Part shown: in pieces, positions 34,609 through 42,869 of the stretch
Layout of the letters: every line of letters begins with the position of its first letter
How positions within the stretch are numbered: the first letter of the stretch is position 1
NCBI GenBank assembly: GCA_964449165.1
Contig: CAYVAT010000004.1
Location: 108,115-172,114, forward strand
Length of the DNA stretch: 64,000 nucleotides
Source of the DNA: CAYSCW01 sp964449165
GTDB lineage: Bacteria > Acidobacteriota > Aminicenantia > Aminicenantales > Aminicenantaceae
Reading direction: 5' to 3'
Translations under genes and position numbers: made by a program
Notes under the pieces: generated by a model
Databases searched by the model: none
Told to the model about the DNA's origin: nothing
Seen by the model: only the letters and a program-made list of their open reading frames with translations

Positions 34609-35880
34609 ATGCATTTTTTGTTCGAATGGAATCCTTATGCTGATCAGCCTCATAACATCGCTCCCAGAAAAGAGCGTCTCAAGCATCATCTCAGACATGC
34701 AGATACCTATTTCAGCCTGGCTGCTTCTAACCTCCGGAGAGCTGTTCCTGTATTGACCCTTTACAGGAAATACAGGAAAAAGATGTATAAGGGACAAGTC
34801 CAGATAGGCGACCCTTTCTCTCTTTCTGTTTCACCGCATGGGGGGAGGGAGGATGAGATTGTATCACTTCTCGACGAGATAGATATCCGGAGGATACTGA
34901 TCAGAATTTTCTCATGGGAGTCATCAGGCCTTGCTCAGTGCCAGAAATTTTCAGAGCTTCTCTTCTCTCGAGATAAAGAAGTGACTCTGGCTTTGCTCCA
35001 GAACAGAGAGGATGTGATCTCTCCTTCCCGCTGGAGCGGCTTCTTGGAGGATGTTTTTTCCCGGTTCCATTCTCATGTGTCCTTCTTCGAGGTGGGGCAT
35101 GCCTGGAATCGGACAAAATGGGGAGTTTGGGACTATAGGGAATATTTAAGACTGGCACGCCCGGCTGTGAATTTAGCCAAAAAATATGGTGTGAAGATCG
35201 TGGGACCGGCGGTCATCGATTTTGAGTTCCATCTCTATCCCGCTGTCCTGGCTGAAGTTACCTTTGATAAAATCAGTTCTCTTCTCTATGTGGATAGGAT
35301 GGGAGCCCCGGAGGAAAAGCAGTTTGGATGGGACACGTCCAGAAAAATAGCACTTTTAAAAGCTGTGGTGGATGGCTCCGCAAAGAGGAGTCAGGATTTA
35401 TGGATCACTGAGGTCAACTGGCCTTTGAAAGGGACAGGAAAATATTCTCCTGCTTCGGGAAAGCCCAATGTTTCAGAGGAGGAACAGGCTGATTATCTGG
35501 TTCGTTATTATATTCTCTGTGTGTGCAGCGGATTTGTTCAGAGAGTTTACTGGTGGCAGTTGGTTGCTCCAGGCTATGGGCTCGTTGACAGTAGAGGGAG
35601 AGAATGGAGGAAGAGACCGGGTTTCTATGCCATGAAAACCATGGCTGCTCATCTGAGGGGGAGTAAATTTTTGAGAAAGATAGATCACCATCAGGCAGAA
35701 CTTTTTTCCTTCTCCAGAGGAGAAAAGAATTTTGTTGTCTGCTGGTCAAGAAACAGTGCTGTGACATATCGTTTCCCCAGAAAAATTGTGAGGGTGATCA
35801 ACCGAGATGGAAAAGAGATCTCCTGTCTTGAAAACAGAGTGGAGATCGACGGAAGCCCGAAATATGTATTTCTTGATTAG
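34609..35880 (+). CDS. Glycosidase-like TIM-barrel protein with altered acid/base site
   Basis: The 423-residue protein appears to be a clan GH-A-like barrel (GH39-like). FFEVGHAWNRTKWG (residues 159-172) occupies the place of the usual FEVWNEPN acid/base motif but has His164-Ala165 instead of Asn-Glu, while WITEVNWP keeps the expected nucleophile Glu268. A C-terminal beta domain follows from about residue 350. It starts 1 bp after the kinase stop, in the same operon as GT4, kinase and methyltransferase genes. No signal peptide is present, so it acts in the cytoplasm, unusual for a degradative glycosidase. It may trim or transfer sugars on a core intermediate, or may have lost activity. Confidence 0.65.
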   Translation: MHFLFEWNPYADQPHNIAPRKERLKHHLRHADTYFSLAASNLRRAVPVLTLYRKYRKKMYKGQVQIGDPFSLSVSPHGGREDEIVSLLDEIDIRRILIRIFSWESSGLAQCQKFSELLFSRDKEVTLALLQNREDVISPSRWSGFLEDVFSRFHSHVSFFEVGHAWNRTKWGVWDYREYLRLARPAVNLAKKYGVKIVGPAVIDFEFHLYPAVLAEVTFDKISSLLYVDRMGAPEEKQFGWDTSRKIALLKAVVDGSAKRSQDLWITEVNWPLKGTGKYSPASGKPNVSEEEQADYLVRYYILCVCSGFVQRVYWWQLVAPGYGLVDSRGREWRKRPGFYAMKTMAAHLRGSKFLRKIDHHQAELFSFSRGEKNFVVCWSRNSAVTYRFPRKIVRVINRDGKEISCLENRVEIDGSPKYVFLD

Positions 35881-35917
35881 TCCTCATCCTCCTTTCTAGG
35901 ATTCAGGTGAAAGAAAG

Positions 35918-36571
35918 ATGATGAGCGAGAGACCTTCCAGCGTCTCTTTTCTGAAGCATGAAGTTGAGGACTACGAAAAAAAAAGGTATCGGGGCCTTGA
36001 CCAGAGGTTTGTTGACCAGAGGGAAAAGAGGATTTTAAGAAGAATCCTGGGAGAGATTCATGAAGATGGGAGCATAATCCTCGATATTCCCAGCGGCTAT
36101 GGCCGTTTCTCAGATCTCTTGCTGGAGAGAGGATCCGCTTTGGTGAGCAGTGACCTTTCTTTCCATATGCTCAGGCGGGCAAAGGAAAGGAGCTCGCTGG
36201 AAGGGGTTCATTCTGCGGTTGTCTCCGATGCCAAGAAGGGATTGCCTTTTAAAGGTGAGGCTTTCACTATCCTCGTTTGCATGCGTTTTTTCCATCATCT
36301 TCACAAGAAAGAAGAACGCGAGTTCGTTCTTAAAGAGTTTGCCACCGTCTCCTCGAATTGGGTGATCCTTACCTTCTACAAAAAAAACTTCCTTCATACT
36401 CTTCAGAGAAAACTGCGCAGAAGAATAAAGAAAACCAAGCGGAGAATCAGCATGATCTCGATGAGGGAATTTCAGCAGGAGGTGAATCGGGCAGGTCTGT
36501 CAGTGGCTGAGGTTTTTCCTCTCTTCAGGATTTTCCATGCTCAGCATATCGTGCTTCTCCGAAAATCCTAA
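35918..36571 (+). CDS. Class I SAM-dependent methyltransferase
   Basis: The 217-residue enzyme has motif I as ILDIPSGYGRFSDLLLERG, then ALVSSDLSFHMLRRAKER, and FTILVCMRFFHHLHKKEEREFVLKEFATVSSNWVILTFY, the usual Methyltransf_11/25 core. A basic segment (RKLRRRIKKTKRR) near residue 165 suggests contact with an anionic lipid or glycan. It closes the GT4-kinase-glycosidase operon and overlaps the convergent barrel gene by 4 bp at the stops. It probably methylates an LPS sugar. A Trm112-type activator encoded 3.5 kb away is a possible partner. Confidence 0.82.
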   Translation: MMSERPSSVSFLKHEVEDYEKKRYRGLDQRFVDQREKRILRRILGEIHEDGSIILDIPSGYGRFSDLLLERGSALVSSDLSFHMLRRAKERSSLEGVHSAVVSDAKKGLPFKGEAFTILVCMRFFHHLHKKEEREFVLKEFATVSSNWVILTFYKKNFLHTLQRKLRRRIKKTKRRISMISMREFQQEVNRAGLSVAEVFPLFRIFHAQHIVLLRKS

Positions 36572-37731
36572 AACCTTATTTTAATCCCCATTCTTAGGCT
36601 AAAGCCAGAAAAGTCCACCACAGCCTCCTTTACTTTAGAGACATCAGAACCTGCTGGCTCGTTCTTACGGATAAAGAGGAGAGGATAGGTTGCATCTCCC
36701 CCTCCCACTCCCTGATAGAAGTATAGTTTTCCTTCTTCTGTGGAGAGGGAATCTTCGGAATCTCTGTAGGTGTTTTTTCCTTCAAATCCTGTGATTCGGG
36801 CATAACGCCCCAAGGCTTCAATGACGAAACTCAATGAAGAGTATATCTTCCATTCAAACCCGAAACCCCCGAAGAAACCAAAATCCTGGGCCTTGGCTTC
36901 TCCTTGATGTTCTTCCCAGAGTTCTCCTCTCTCCAATCTATAAAGATAGACACATTCAGCAAAATAGTATTCCACACCGGTCTTGATGTAAAAAGAGGAG
37001 AAGGGGGAGAAGGTAAGAAAAAGTCTCAAGGGAAGAGCCTGGATTTTGGGTTGGGTGATGAAACTCTGAGTGGTTGTGTCGTTCATCCTGAAGTCCACTT
37101 GACTCTTCTTTTCGCCTTGTAAGAAATCTGCTCCCAGTCCTACAGAAATATCAGAGGAGAGAGAAAAGTTTAATTCTCCTCCAAAGACATAACTCAGGCG
37201 CACAGACCGAACCTCCCCGCTTCCTTCTAGGGAAAGAGCATCCCTGTAGAAATCAGCCAAGCCTTTGGTTCCTGTGTTTAGGTCTCCACCATTGATGAAA
37301 CCTGCGCCTCCAGAGAGGGAGAGATCAAACCGGTGTTTGATAGGTGGAGAGGGAGGAGGTATTGTCGGATAGACCTTTATTTCGGTCGGTTCCTCTTTTG
37401 AGGTCACTTCCTTTAGTTTCTGTGCTTTTTCTTTTTCCTTCGGAGGAAGAGGGCTGATCACCACAACCAAGCTTTCATGAACATAGCCGGAAGCACGCTC
37501 TTCTTCATCTGTCTCTATTATGATCTGATACCACTCTCCTTCCTTACCCGATGAGTTGAGGATGGTTCCCTCGGGCACTTGCTTGATGATGATGCTTCCG
37601 ATATCAGGTTTAAGCCTTATGTTGGCCTGTTCGGCAACCACCTTCAACTTATAAGGGACCTCCTGGGCGAGGATGGCCATCGCTAAGAAGATGGGGATAA
37701 GCAGGGATAAAATGAGAATTCTTTTCTTCAT
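36568..37731 (-). CDS. SH3b-domain outer-membrane beta-barrel protein
   Basis: The 387-residue secreted protein has a signal peptide (KKRILILSLLIPIFLAMAILAQ) and an SH3b domain at about residues 27-95 (LKVVAEQANIRLKPDIGSIIIKQVPEGTIL ... EWYQIII ... ASGYVHESLV). A proline- and charge-rich linker follows (about 96-135). A C-terminal barrel (about 138-387, GGAGFINGGDLNTGTKGLADFY ... VDFSGFSLRMGIKIRF) ends with the aromatic last strand typical of outer-membrane proteins. SH3b domains bind peptidoglycan, so it may tether the outer membrane to the wall. It is monocistronic, convergent with the methyltransferase gene. Confidence 0.75.
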   Translation of the reverse strand: MKKRILILSLLIPIFLAMAILAQEVPYKLKVVAEQANIRLKPDIGSIIIKQVPEGTILNSSGKEGEWYQIIIETDEEERASGYVHESLVVVISPLPPKEKEKAQKLKEVTSKEEPTEIKVYPTIPPPSPPIKHRFDLSLSGGAGFINGGDLNTGTKGLADFYRDALSLEGSGEVRSVRLSYVFGGELNFSLSSDISVGLGADFLQGEKKSQVDFRMNDTTTQSFITQPKIQALPLRLFLTFSPFSSFYIKTGVEYYFAECVYLYRLERGELWEEHQGEAKAQDFGFFGGFGFEWKIYSSLSFVIEALGRYARITGFEGKNTYRDSEDSLSTEEGKLYFYQGVGGGDATYPLLFIRKNEPAGSDVSKVKEAVVDFSGFSLRMGIKIRF

Positions 37732-37844
37732 AGGCGAAGATTTTCTCCAAAATTATAGAAAAGCTATTTCTCGCTGTCAAGGAAGTCGATTTTAGAAAGC
37801 ATTTCTATTTCTGTTATAGTGAATGAATAGGAACAAAATCGACT

Positions 37845-37975
37845 ATAGCGACGGTTCCCGTCCATCCTTGCCAAGACCCTCCCACCCACCACTATGGGCT
37901 TCGGATGGACAGGAACCGCCGTATCGCTGTTTAACTGGATAAAATATCTTCGCTTATCCCGGAAATGAAAATGCT
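37845..37975. repeat. Intergenic palindromic repeat, copy B (intact stem)
   Basis: GACGGTTCCCGTCCATCC (37850-37867) and GGATGGACAGGAACCGCC (37903-37920) form an almost perfect 18-bp stem enclosing a core that starts TGCCAAGACCCTCCCACCC and ends ATGGGCTTC. A related copy lies at 32510-32642 and a half-copy at 47927-47947. The element fills most of the 307-bp gap between the barrel gene and the DUF1573 gene, so it lies in the promoter zone of both. The form is that of a REP/BIME-type element. Confidence 0.85.
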
Positions 37976-38038
37976 ATCCTGATTTTGCTGTTTCTTGGAA
38001 AAAGTGCTAATATCTATTAAGATCCTGAGGAGGAGACC

Positions 38039-38821
38039 ATGACGGATTTTCAGGGACAAAAAACTGCGAAAGCATTTCTTCTTGCTCTTTTTTTCTTTCT
38101 GATTTCCATCAGCACGCTTCTCGGAGAGAAAGCTCCCAAAATAATGTTCAAGCATGAATCCTGGGATTTTGGCAGAGTAGACCAGGGAAAGATACTGACC
38201 CATGTCTTTCCTTTCAGCAATGATGGGGATGATACCCTGCATATCAACAGGGTGAGGACTTCGTGTGGGTGCACGGCTGCCCTTGTCTCAGAAGATAAGG
38301 TTCTGCCCGGAAAAACGGGTGAAATAAAAGTCGATTTCAACACACAGGGATATGAAGGCGAGGTCAGCAAATACATCTATGTAGAGACCAATGATCCTCA
38401 AAACCCGAAAAAACAACTGACTATCACAGCCCGGATAAACGTTCCTCCTCGCCCGAGAATAGACCTTGATCGCTACAGTATAGACATCGGTCTGATCCTG
38501 GATACAGAGGAGATCAGGGCCAAGACAAAAATCAAAAACAGAGGGGAATTGGAACTGAAAGTGGACTGTTCTCATCAGGACGCAACATTTTATCGAGAAG
38601 GGAAGGAGATTTCTTTCCCCCTTAGAATCCCTGCCGGGAAGGAGGAAGAGGTGGAGATAAAAATACCACCACGCAAGAAAAACGGATTGATCCGGGAATA
38701 TGTCTTGATTAAGTCCAACGACCCTTATCGGGGAACTCTCTCCTTGTATTTAAGCGGATATGTGGTGAATAAAAGGCAGCTCAAAGAGCTTTTTGCCAAA
38801 TACAGAGACATTATAGATTAG
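38039..38821 (+). CDS. DUF1573 domain secreted protein
   Basis: The 260-residue protein has a signal peptide (about residues 12-30) and an N-terminal DUF1573 domain: KIMFKHESWDFGRVDQGKILTHVFPFSNDGDDTLHINRVRTSCGCTAALVSEDKVLPGKTGEIKVDFNTQGYEG, with the typical TSCGCT. A second immunoglobulin-like unit follows (about 135-250, PRIDLDRYSIDIGLI...). DUF1573 proteins are ASH/Hydin-like beta-sandwich proteins of the envelope, of unknown role. A strong GAGGAGGAG ribosome site precedes the ATG. YggT and DUF167 genes follow closely. Confidence 0.85.
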   Translation: MTDFQGQKTAKAFLLALFFFLISISTLLGEKAPKIMFKHESWDFGRVDQGKILTHVFPFSNDGDDTLHINRVRTSCGCTAALVSEDKVLPGKTGEIKVDFNTQGYEGEVSKYIYVETNDPQNPKKQLTITARINVPPRPRIDLDRYSIDIGLILDTEEIRAKTKIKNRGELELKVDCSHQDATFYREGKEISFPLRIPAGKEEEVEIKIPPRKKNGLIREYVLIKSNDPYRGTLSLYLSGYVVNKRQLKELFAKYRDIID

Positions 38822-38830
38822 CTGTTCTTC

Positions 38831-39154
38831 ATGATTTTTTTTGCCAACTTTCTGAACGCTTTGTCCCGGATACTTCACATTCTCTTGATGATCTATTTTT
38901 GGGTTGTTATTCTGAGGGCCATTCTTTCCTGGGTGAATATTCCAGCCCTTTACCAGCTCCATGTCATTCTCTATTATTTGACTGAGCCGGTGTTGCGTCC
39001 TTTCCGCAGAATCATGCCTCCCTATAGACTGGGAGGGATCGATATCAGCCCCATCCTTGTCATTTTAGTCATCTTATTTGTGGATTCATTCCTGGTCAAA
39101 TCTCTTTCTCTGTACGCTCATCAACTGCTGAGAGAGCAGACCTTACAATTTTGA
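38831..39154 (+). CDS. yggT: YggT family membrane protein
   Basis: This 107-residue protein has two hydrophobic segments separated by the YggT signature IPALYQLHVILYYLTEPVLRPFRRIMPPYRLGGIDISPILVILVI. The family is small and membrane-bound, linked to cell division, osmotic tolerance and thylakoid structure in plastids; a defined reaction is not known. It begins 9 bp after the DUF1573 gene and is followed by DUF167, an arrangement common in many bacteria (yggT-yggU). Confidence 0.9.
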   Translation: MIFFANFLNALSRILHILLMIYFWVVILRAILSWVNIPALYQLHVILYYLTEPVLRPFRRIMPPYRLGGIDISPILVILVILFVDSFLVKSLSLYAHQLLREQTLQF

Positions 39155-39193
39155 TAGATTCGAGTCCATCCCAGCGTCTCTATAAGAGGAGTT

Positions 39194-39481
39194 ATGATGG
39201 AAGGAAACAAGAGGATCTATCTTTCCATAAAGGTTAAAGCTCGGGCTCGAAAGCGCCGAGTGGAAAAGACAGGACCTTCAGAATATAGAATCAGTGTGGT
39301 TTCTCCTCCTTCCAAGGGAAAGGCCAATCAAGAAGTGGTTAGAGCCCTGGCCTCTTACTTTGACCTTCCTCCATCTCAGGTAAAGATCATAAGCGGGATA
39401 AAATCACCGCGAAAAAGGGTCCTTATCGAGGTGCATGAGCAACGGGTTTCAGGATATGAGCAAGATAAAGAACCCGGATAA
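39194..39481 (+). CDS. yggU: DUF167 / YggU family protein
   Basis: The 95-residue protein carries the DUF167 pattern: LSIKVKARARKRRVEKTGPSEYRISVVSPPSKGKANQEVVRALASYFDLPPSQVKIISGIKSPRKRVLIEV. The family is widespread and its function is not established; it often lies next to YggT, as here. The start codon (39194 or 39197) follows AGAGGAG. The gene ends 12 bp before nupC. Confidence 0.9.
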   Translation: MMEGNKRIYLSIKVKARARKRRVEKTGPSEYRISVVSPPSKGKANQEVVRALASYFDLPPSQVKIISGIKSPRKRVLIEVHEQRVSGYEQDKEPG

Positions 39482-39493
39482 GGATAAGGAAGG

Positions 39494-40804
39494 ATGGAAA
39501 TCTACAACTTAGTTAGCTTGGTGGGGATTTTTGTCCTGGCCGGATTTGCCTGGCTCTGCTCCTCTAACAAGAGAGTAGTCAACTGGCGGGTCATATTCTG
39601 GGGAATCAGCCTTCAGCTTTTGTTTGCTCTTTTCATATTCATGGTTCCAGTGGGAACGAGGTTTTTTCTCTTCGTGAATAAGATCGTTGTGGTTGTCCTG
39701 GATAGTGCCACAGCCGGAACCAAGTTTCTTTTCGGACGCCTTGCCCTGCCGCCGGGCACATCCAATGAGGCGGGGGAGACCTCTCTGGGAAGCATGATTG
39801 CCTTCCAGGCACTTCCCACCATCATCTTTTTTGCCGCTCTAGTCGGGGCTCTCTACTATCTGAAAATTATGCCTCTTTTCATCAGGGGCTTTGCCTATGT
39901 TTTCACCAAGTTGATGAGGATTTCAGGGGCTGAGTCTCTCTGTGCCTCCAGTAATATCTTTGTCGGAGTCGAGTCAGCCCTGATAGTCAAGCCTCACCTG
40001 GAAGAGATGACCAGATCAGAACTGGCCACCATTCTTTCGGCCGGAATGGGAACCATCGCCTCGACTGTACTGGCTCTCTATGTCTTTTTTCTGCAGGGTG
40101 AACTGCCCACCATCGCCGGGCACCTGGTCTCAGCTTCTTTCCTTTCAGCTCCGGCTGCTGTGATCATGGCCAAGCTGATTGTACCGGAGACAGAAGAGCC
40201 GAAGACATTGGGGGTGAATGTTAGACCTCACTATGAGCGGGAAGATAACCTTATTTTGGCTATCATCAACGGAGCCTACAGCGGGCTTCGTCTTCTCGGT
40301 GGTATCATCACTCTTCTTCTGGCCTTTTTGGGTTTTGTGGCTCTGATTGATCTCATTTTAGGCTGGGCGGGAGGCTATCTCAATTCCTGGCTTGGCCTTA
40401 ACTTTGAGTGGTCTCTTAAAGCTCTTTTAGGTTATGTTTTTTATCCTTTTACCATTGTTCTGGGTGTCCCTCCCAGCGATGCTCTAGAGATAGCCAGGGT
40501 TATCGGGGAAAGGACAGTGGCCACCGAAGTGTATTCTTATCAGAAGCTCTCTCAATTGATTGCTGATGGAAAGCTTGTCCATCCTCGTTCAGCCATCATC
40601 GCTTCCTATGCTCTCTGCGGCTTTGCTCATATCGCATCCCTGGCCATTTTTGTGGGAGGCATAGGGGCTCTGGCGCCCAAGAGGTTGAAAGCCCTCTCTC
40701 GCTTGGGATTCCGGGCGCTGCTGGCTGCCACCCTTGCCTGCCTTATGACCGGAGCGGTGGCGGGTTTGTTTTTTACCAAAGGATCGATTCTCTTCGGGAA
40801 ATAG
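39494..40804 (+). CDS. nupC: Concentrative nucleoside transporter (NupC/CNT family)
   Basis: The 436-residue membrane protein has about ten helices. The CNT blocks GTKFLFGRLALPPGTSNEAGETSLGSMIAFQALPTIIFFAAL, SGAESLCASSNIFVGVESALIVKPHLEEMTRSELATILSAGMGTIASTVLALYV, VSASFLSAPAAVIMAKLIVPETE and ALCGFAHIASLAIFVGGIGALAP are all present. It imports nucleosides with sodium or protons. It is last in the DUF1573-YggT-DUF167 group and is followed by a 74-bp gap with a possible promoter. Confidence 0.93.
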   Translation: MEIYNLVSLVGIFVLAGFAWLCSSNKRVVNWRVIFWGISLQLLFALFIFMVPVGTRFFLFVNKIVVVVLDSATAGTKFLFGRLALPPGTSNEAGETSLGSMIAFQALPTIIFFAALVGALYYLKIMPLFIRGFAYVFTKLMRISGAESLCASSNIFVGVESALIVKPHLEEMTRSELATILSAGMGTIASTVLALYVFFLQGELPTIAGHLVSASFLSAPAAVIMAKLIVPETEEPKTLGVNVRPHYEREDNLILAIINGAYSGLRLLGGIITLLLAFLGFVALIDLILGWAGGYLNSWLGLNFEWSLKALLGYVFYPFTIVLGVPPSDALEIARVIGERTVATEVYSYQKLSQLIADGKLVHPRSAIIASYALCGFAHIASLAIFVGGIGALAPKRLKALSRLGFRALLAATLACLMTGAVAGLFFTKGSILFGK

Positions 40805-40817
40805 AAAAGGGATTTCC

Positions 40818-40845
40818 TTGAGTTTTTGTTTTTTATTGTTAAAAT
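40818..40845 (+). promoter_or_regulatory. Possible sigma-70 promoter before the Usp gene
   Basis: TTGAGT (40818-40823) and TAAAAT (40840-40845) are 16 bp apart in an AT-rich gap between nupC and the universal-stress gene. The match is moderate. It would serve the usp-dprA-topA-xer group. Confidence 0.3.
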
Positions 40846-40887
40846 ATTCGTTGCATACGATAAGATAACCAGGAAGAGGTGAGAAAG

Positions 40888-41769
40888 ATGTCAACATTTT
40901 TAAAAACTATACTTTGGGCAACTGATTTTTCAGATGAAGCCCAAGAGGCCTTGCTTTATGCCCAGACTTTTTCCAAGGCCTTCAAATCACGCCTCATCGG
41001 TCTCCACGTGATCCCTGATTTCACTCCATCCTTTTATAACATGGGTTCGGTCATCCAGGGAGAATTGGTCAAAAAAGTGGATTCGATGAAGAAAGAGGCT
41101 AAAAAAAGGCTTGAGTCTATAAGAAAAGCAAAGGGAATTCCCTTCGAGATCATCGTTCAAGAGGGAACCGCTTCCAAGAAGATCATAGAGATTGCCCAGG
41201 AGAAAAAGGCGGATCTCATCGTGATCGGAAGAAGGGGGTTATCGGTCATAGAGAAACTCTTTATTGGGAGTGTGGCTAACCAGGTTCTGAGGAATTCACA
41301 TCTACCCATCTTGGTGACCAAAAAGAAGACAGGAAAGCCTCAATTCAAGAAGCTTCTGGTACCCACGGACTTTTCTGATCAAGAAGAGGTGGAGAGAGAT
41401 TTTGCCTGGAAATTGGCCTCGGGTTTGAGCGCATCAGAGTTGACTCTTCTCCATGTTCTGGAACTCCATGATTATGAATTTTCACCAAAAGTCCTGGATG
41501 AGATGTTTAACACGGTGCTCAAAAGACTCAAACAAAGGAAAAAAAGAAAGAATAAGGGCCTGAAGGTCGACGAAGAAATATACCGGGCTGTCAACGCCTC
41601 CGTAGGAATCGTGGATTATGCCGAGACCCATCATTATGATCTCATCGTCATATCCACCTGTACCCAAAGCAAGCTGGAACGGTTCTTCTTAGGAAGCACC
41701 ACTGAGAAAGTGATATCTTATGCCCATATTCCTATCTTCGCCATCCCCCCTTCTTATTGTGCTGGTTAA
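40888..41769 (+). CDS. Tandem universal stress protein (UspA x2)
   Basis: The protein of about 293 residues has two UspA folds. The first (about 1-145) contains ILWATDFSDEAQEALLYAQTF, GLHVIPDF and the ATP-binding GRRGLSVIEKLFIGSVANQVL (G-x2-G-x9-GS). The second (about 150-293) has LLVPTDFSDQEEVERDFAWKLA and ends STCTQSKLERFFLGSTTEKVI, whose first glycines are missing, so it may not bind ATP. I chose the ATG at 40888, spaced from AAGAGGTGAG, over a GTG at 40879. Usp proteins respond to starvation and redox stress. It is followed 2 bp later by dprA. Confidence 0.9.
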   Translation: MSTFLKTILWATDFSDEAQEALLYAQTFSKAFKSRLIGLHVIPDFTPSFYNMGSVIQGELVKKVDSMKKEAKKRLESIRKAKGIPFEIIVQEGTASKKIIEIAQEKKADLIVIGRRGLSVIEKLFIGSVANQVLRNSHLPILVTKKKTGKPQFKKLLVPTDFSDQEEVERDFAWKLASGLSASELTLLHVLELHDYEFSPKVLDEMFNTVLKRLKQRKKRKNKGLKVDEEIYRAVNASVGIVDYAETHHYDLIVISTCTQSKLERFFLGSTTEKVISYAHIPIFAIPPSYCAG

Positions 41770-41771
41770 AG

Positions 41772-42869
41772 GTGGCAGATAATAAACTCTACTGGATCGC
41801 TTTAAACCTTGCCTTAGCTGATAGCCTAAGTGCTGTTAAGAAGGTCATCGGTCATTTTCAGTCGATAAGAGACGTCTTCCTCGCTTCCCGGATTGATCTT
41901 CTGGCCTTGGGCATAGGAGAAGACAATGTTCAAGCTCTCATTTCATCTTCGCTTCTTGATCAGGCTTCCCAGGAGATTGAGATTTGCAGGAAAAAGGGCT
42001 ATTTCATTCTGACTCAGGAAGAGCAGGAATATCCTGCCTATCTTAGAGAAATTTTTGATCCTCCGGTCGTCCTTTACGGTGCTGGCAGGATGGAAGTGAT
42101 TGCAGGGCCTTCGGTCTCCATAGTCGGTGCCCGCAAAGCTTCTCCCTATGGAATATCTGCGGCAATCAGGTTGGCTCAGGAGCTGGCATCAAGGGGGATA
42201 GTCGTGGTCAGCGGCTTAGCCAGAGGAATTGATTCTGCTGCCCATAGGGGAGCGTTGAAAGGAGGAAAGACGGTCGCCGTGCTGGGTTCTGGTCTGGAAA
42301 ATCTCTATCCCAGGGAAAACAGGTTTCTTTTCGAGAAAACCATGGAGAAAGGAGCGGTTGTCTCTGAATTTCCTCTGGGCGCTTCTCCCTTAGGTTTTCA
42401 TTTCCCGATTAGAAACAGGATCATCAGCGGACTTTCGCATGCCCTGGTGGTGGTGGAAGCCGCCCGAAGAAGCGGGTCCCTCATATCCGCCCAGCTGGCA
42501 CTGGAGCAGAACAGAGAGGTCATGGCTGTTCCGGGAAACATCACCTCTGAGCTGAGCCAGGGAGCTAACTGGTTGATTAAATCCGGAGCAAAACCTGTCA
42601 CATGTTGGGAGGATGTTGTCGAAGAGCTGCCTTCTCCTCTCAGGGAGCAGATTCTCTCAAAGGAAAAACAGCAAGAGGTTCCTGCGGTCGTGAATCCTCG
42701 GGAGAGGGGGATTTTTGATCTCTTGGAGACGGATTCTCTGACTCACATCGACGATTTAGTGGAAAGGAGCGATTTTTCTGTCTCTGAAGCCCTGTCCATC
42801 TTGCTCAGTTTGGAGCTTAAAGGGTTGATCACCCAAGCTCCAGGAAAATATTTTCAAAGGAGCTGGTGA
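41772..42869 (+). CDS. dprA: DNA-processing protein DprA/Smf
   Basis: The 365-residue protein has an N-terminal SAM-like region and a Rossmann-type DprA core (about 100-300): YLREIFDPPVVLYGAG, SVSIVGARKASPYGISAAIRLAQELASRGIVVVSGLARGIDSAAHRGAL, FPIRNRIISGLSHALVVVEAARRSGSLISAQLALEQNREVMAVPG and GANWLIKSGAKPV. A C-terminal winged helix follows. It loads RecA on incoming single-stranded DNA in natural transformation. I propose the GTG at 41772, just after the Usp stop; a TTG at 41757 is the alternative. The stop overlaps topA by 1 bp (TGATG), the common dprA-topA pairing. Confidence 0.92.
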   Translation: MADNKLYWIALNLALADSLSAVKKVIGHFQSIRDVFLASRIDLLALGIGEDNVQALISSSLLDQASQEIEICRKKGYFILTQEEQEYPAYLREIFDPPVVLYGAGRMEVIAGPSVSIVGARKASPYGISAAIRLAQELASRGIVVVSGLARGIDSAAHRGALKGGKTVAVLGSGLENLYPRENRFLFEKTMEKGAVVSEFPLGASPLGFHFPIRNRIISGLSHALVVVEAARRSGSLISAQLALEQNREVMAVPGNITSELSQGANWLIKSGAKPVTCWEDVVEELPSPLREQILSKEKQQEVPAVVNPRERGIFDLLETDSLTHIDDLVERSDFSVSEALSILLSLELKGLITQAPGKYFQRSW

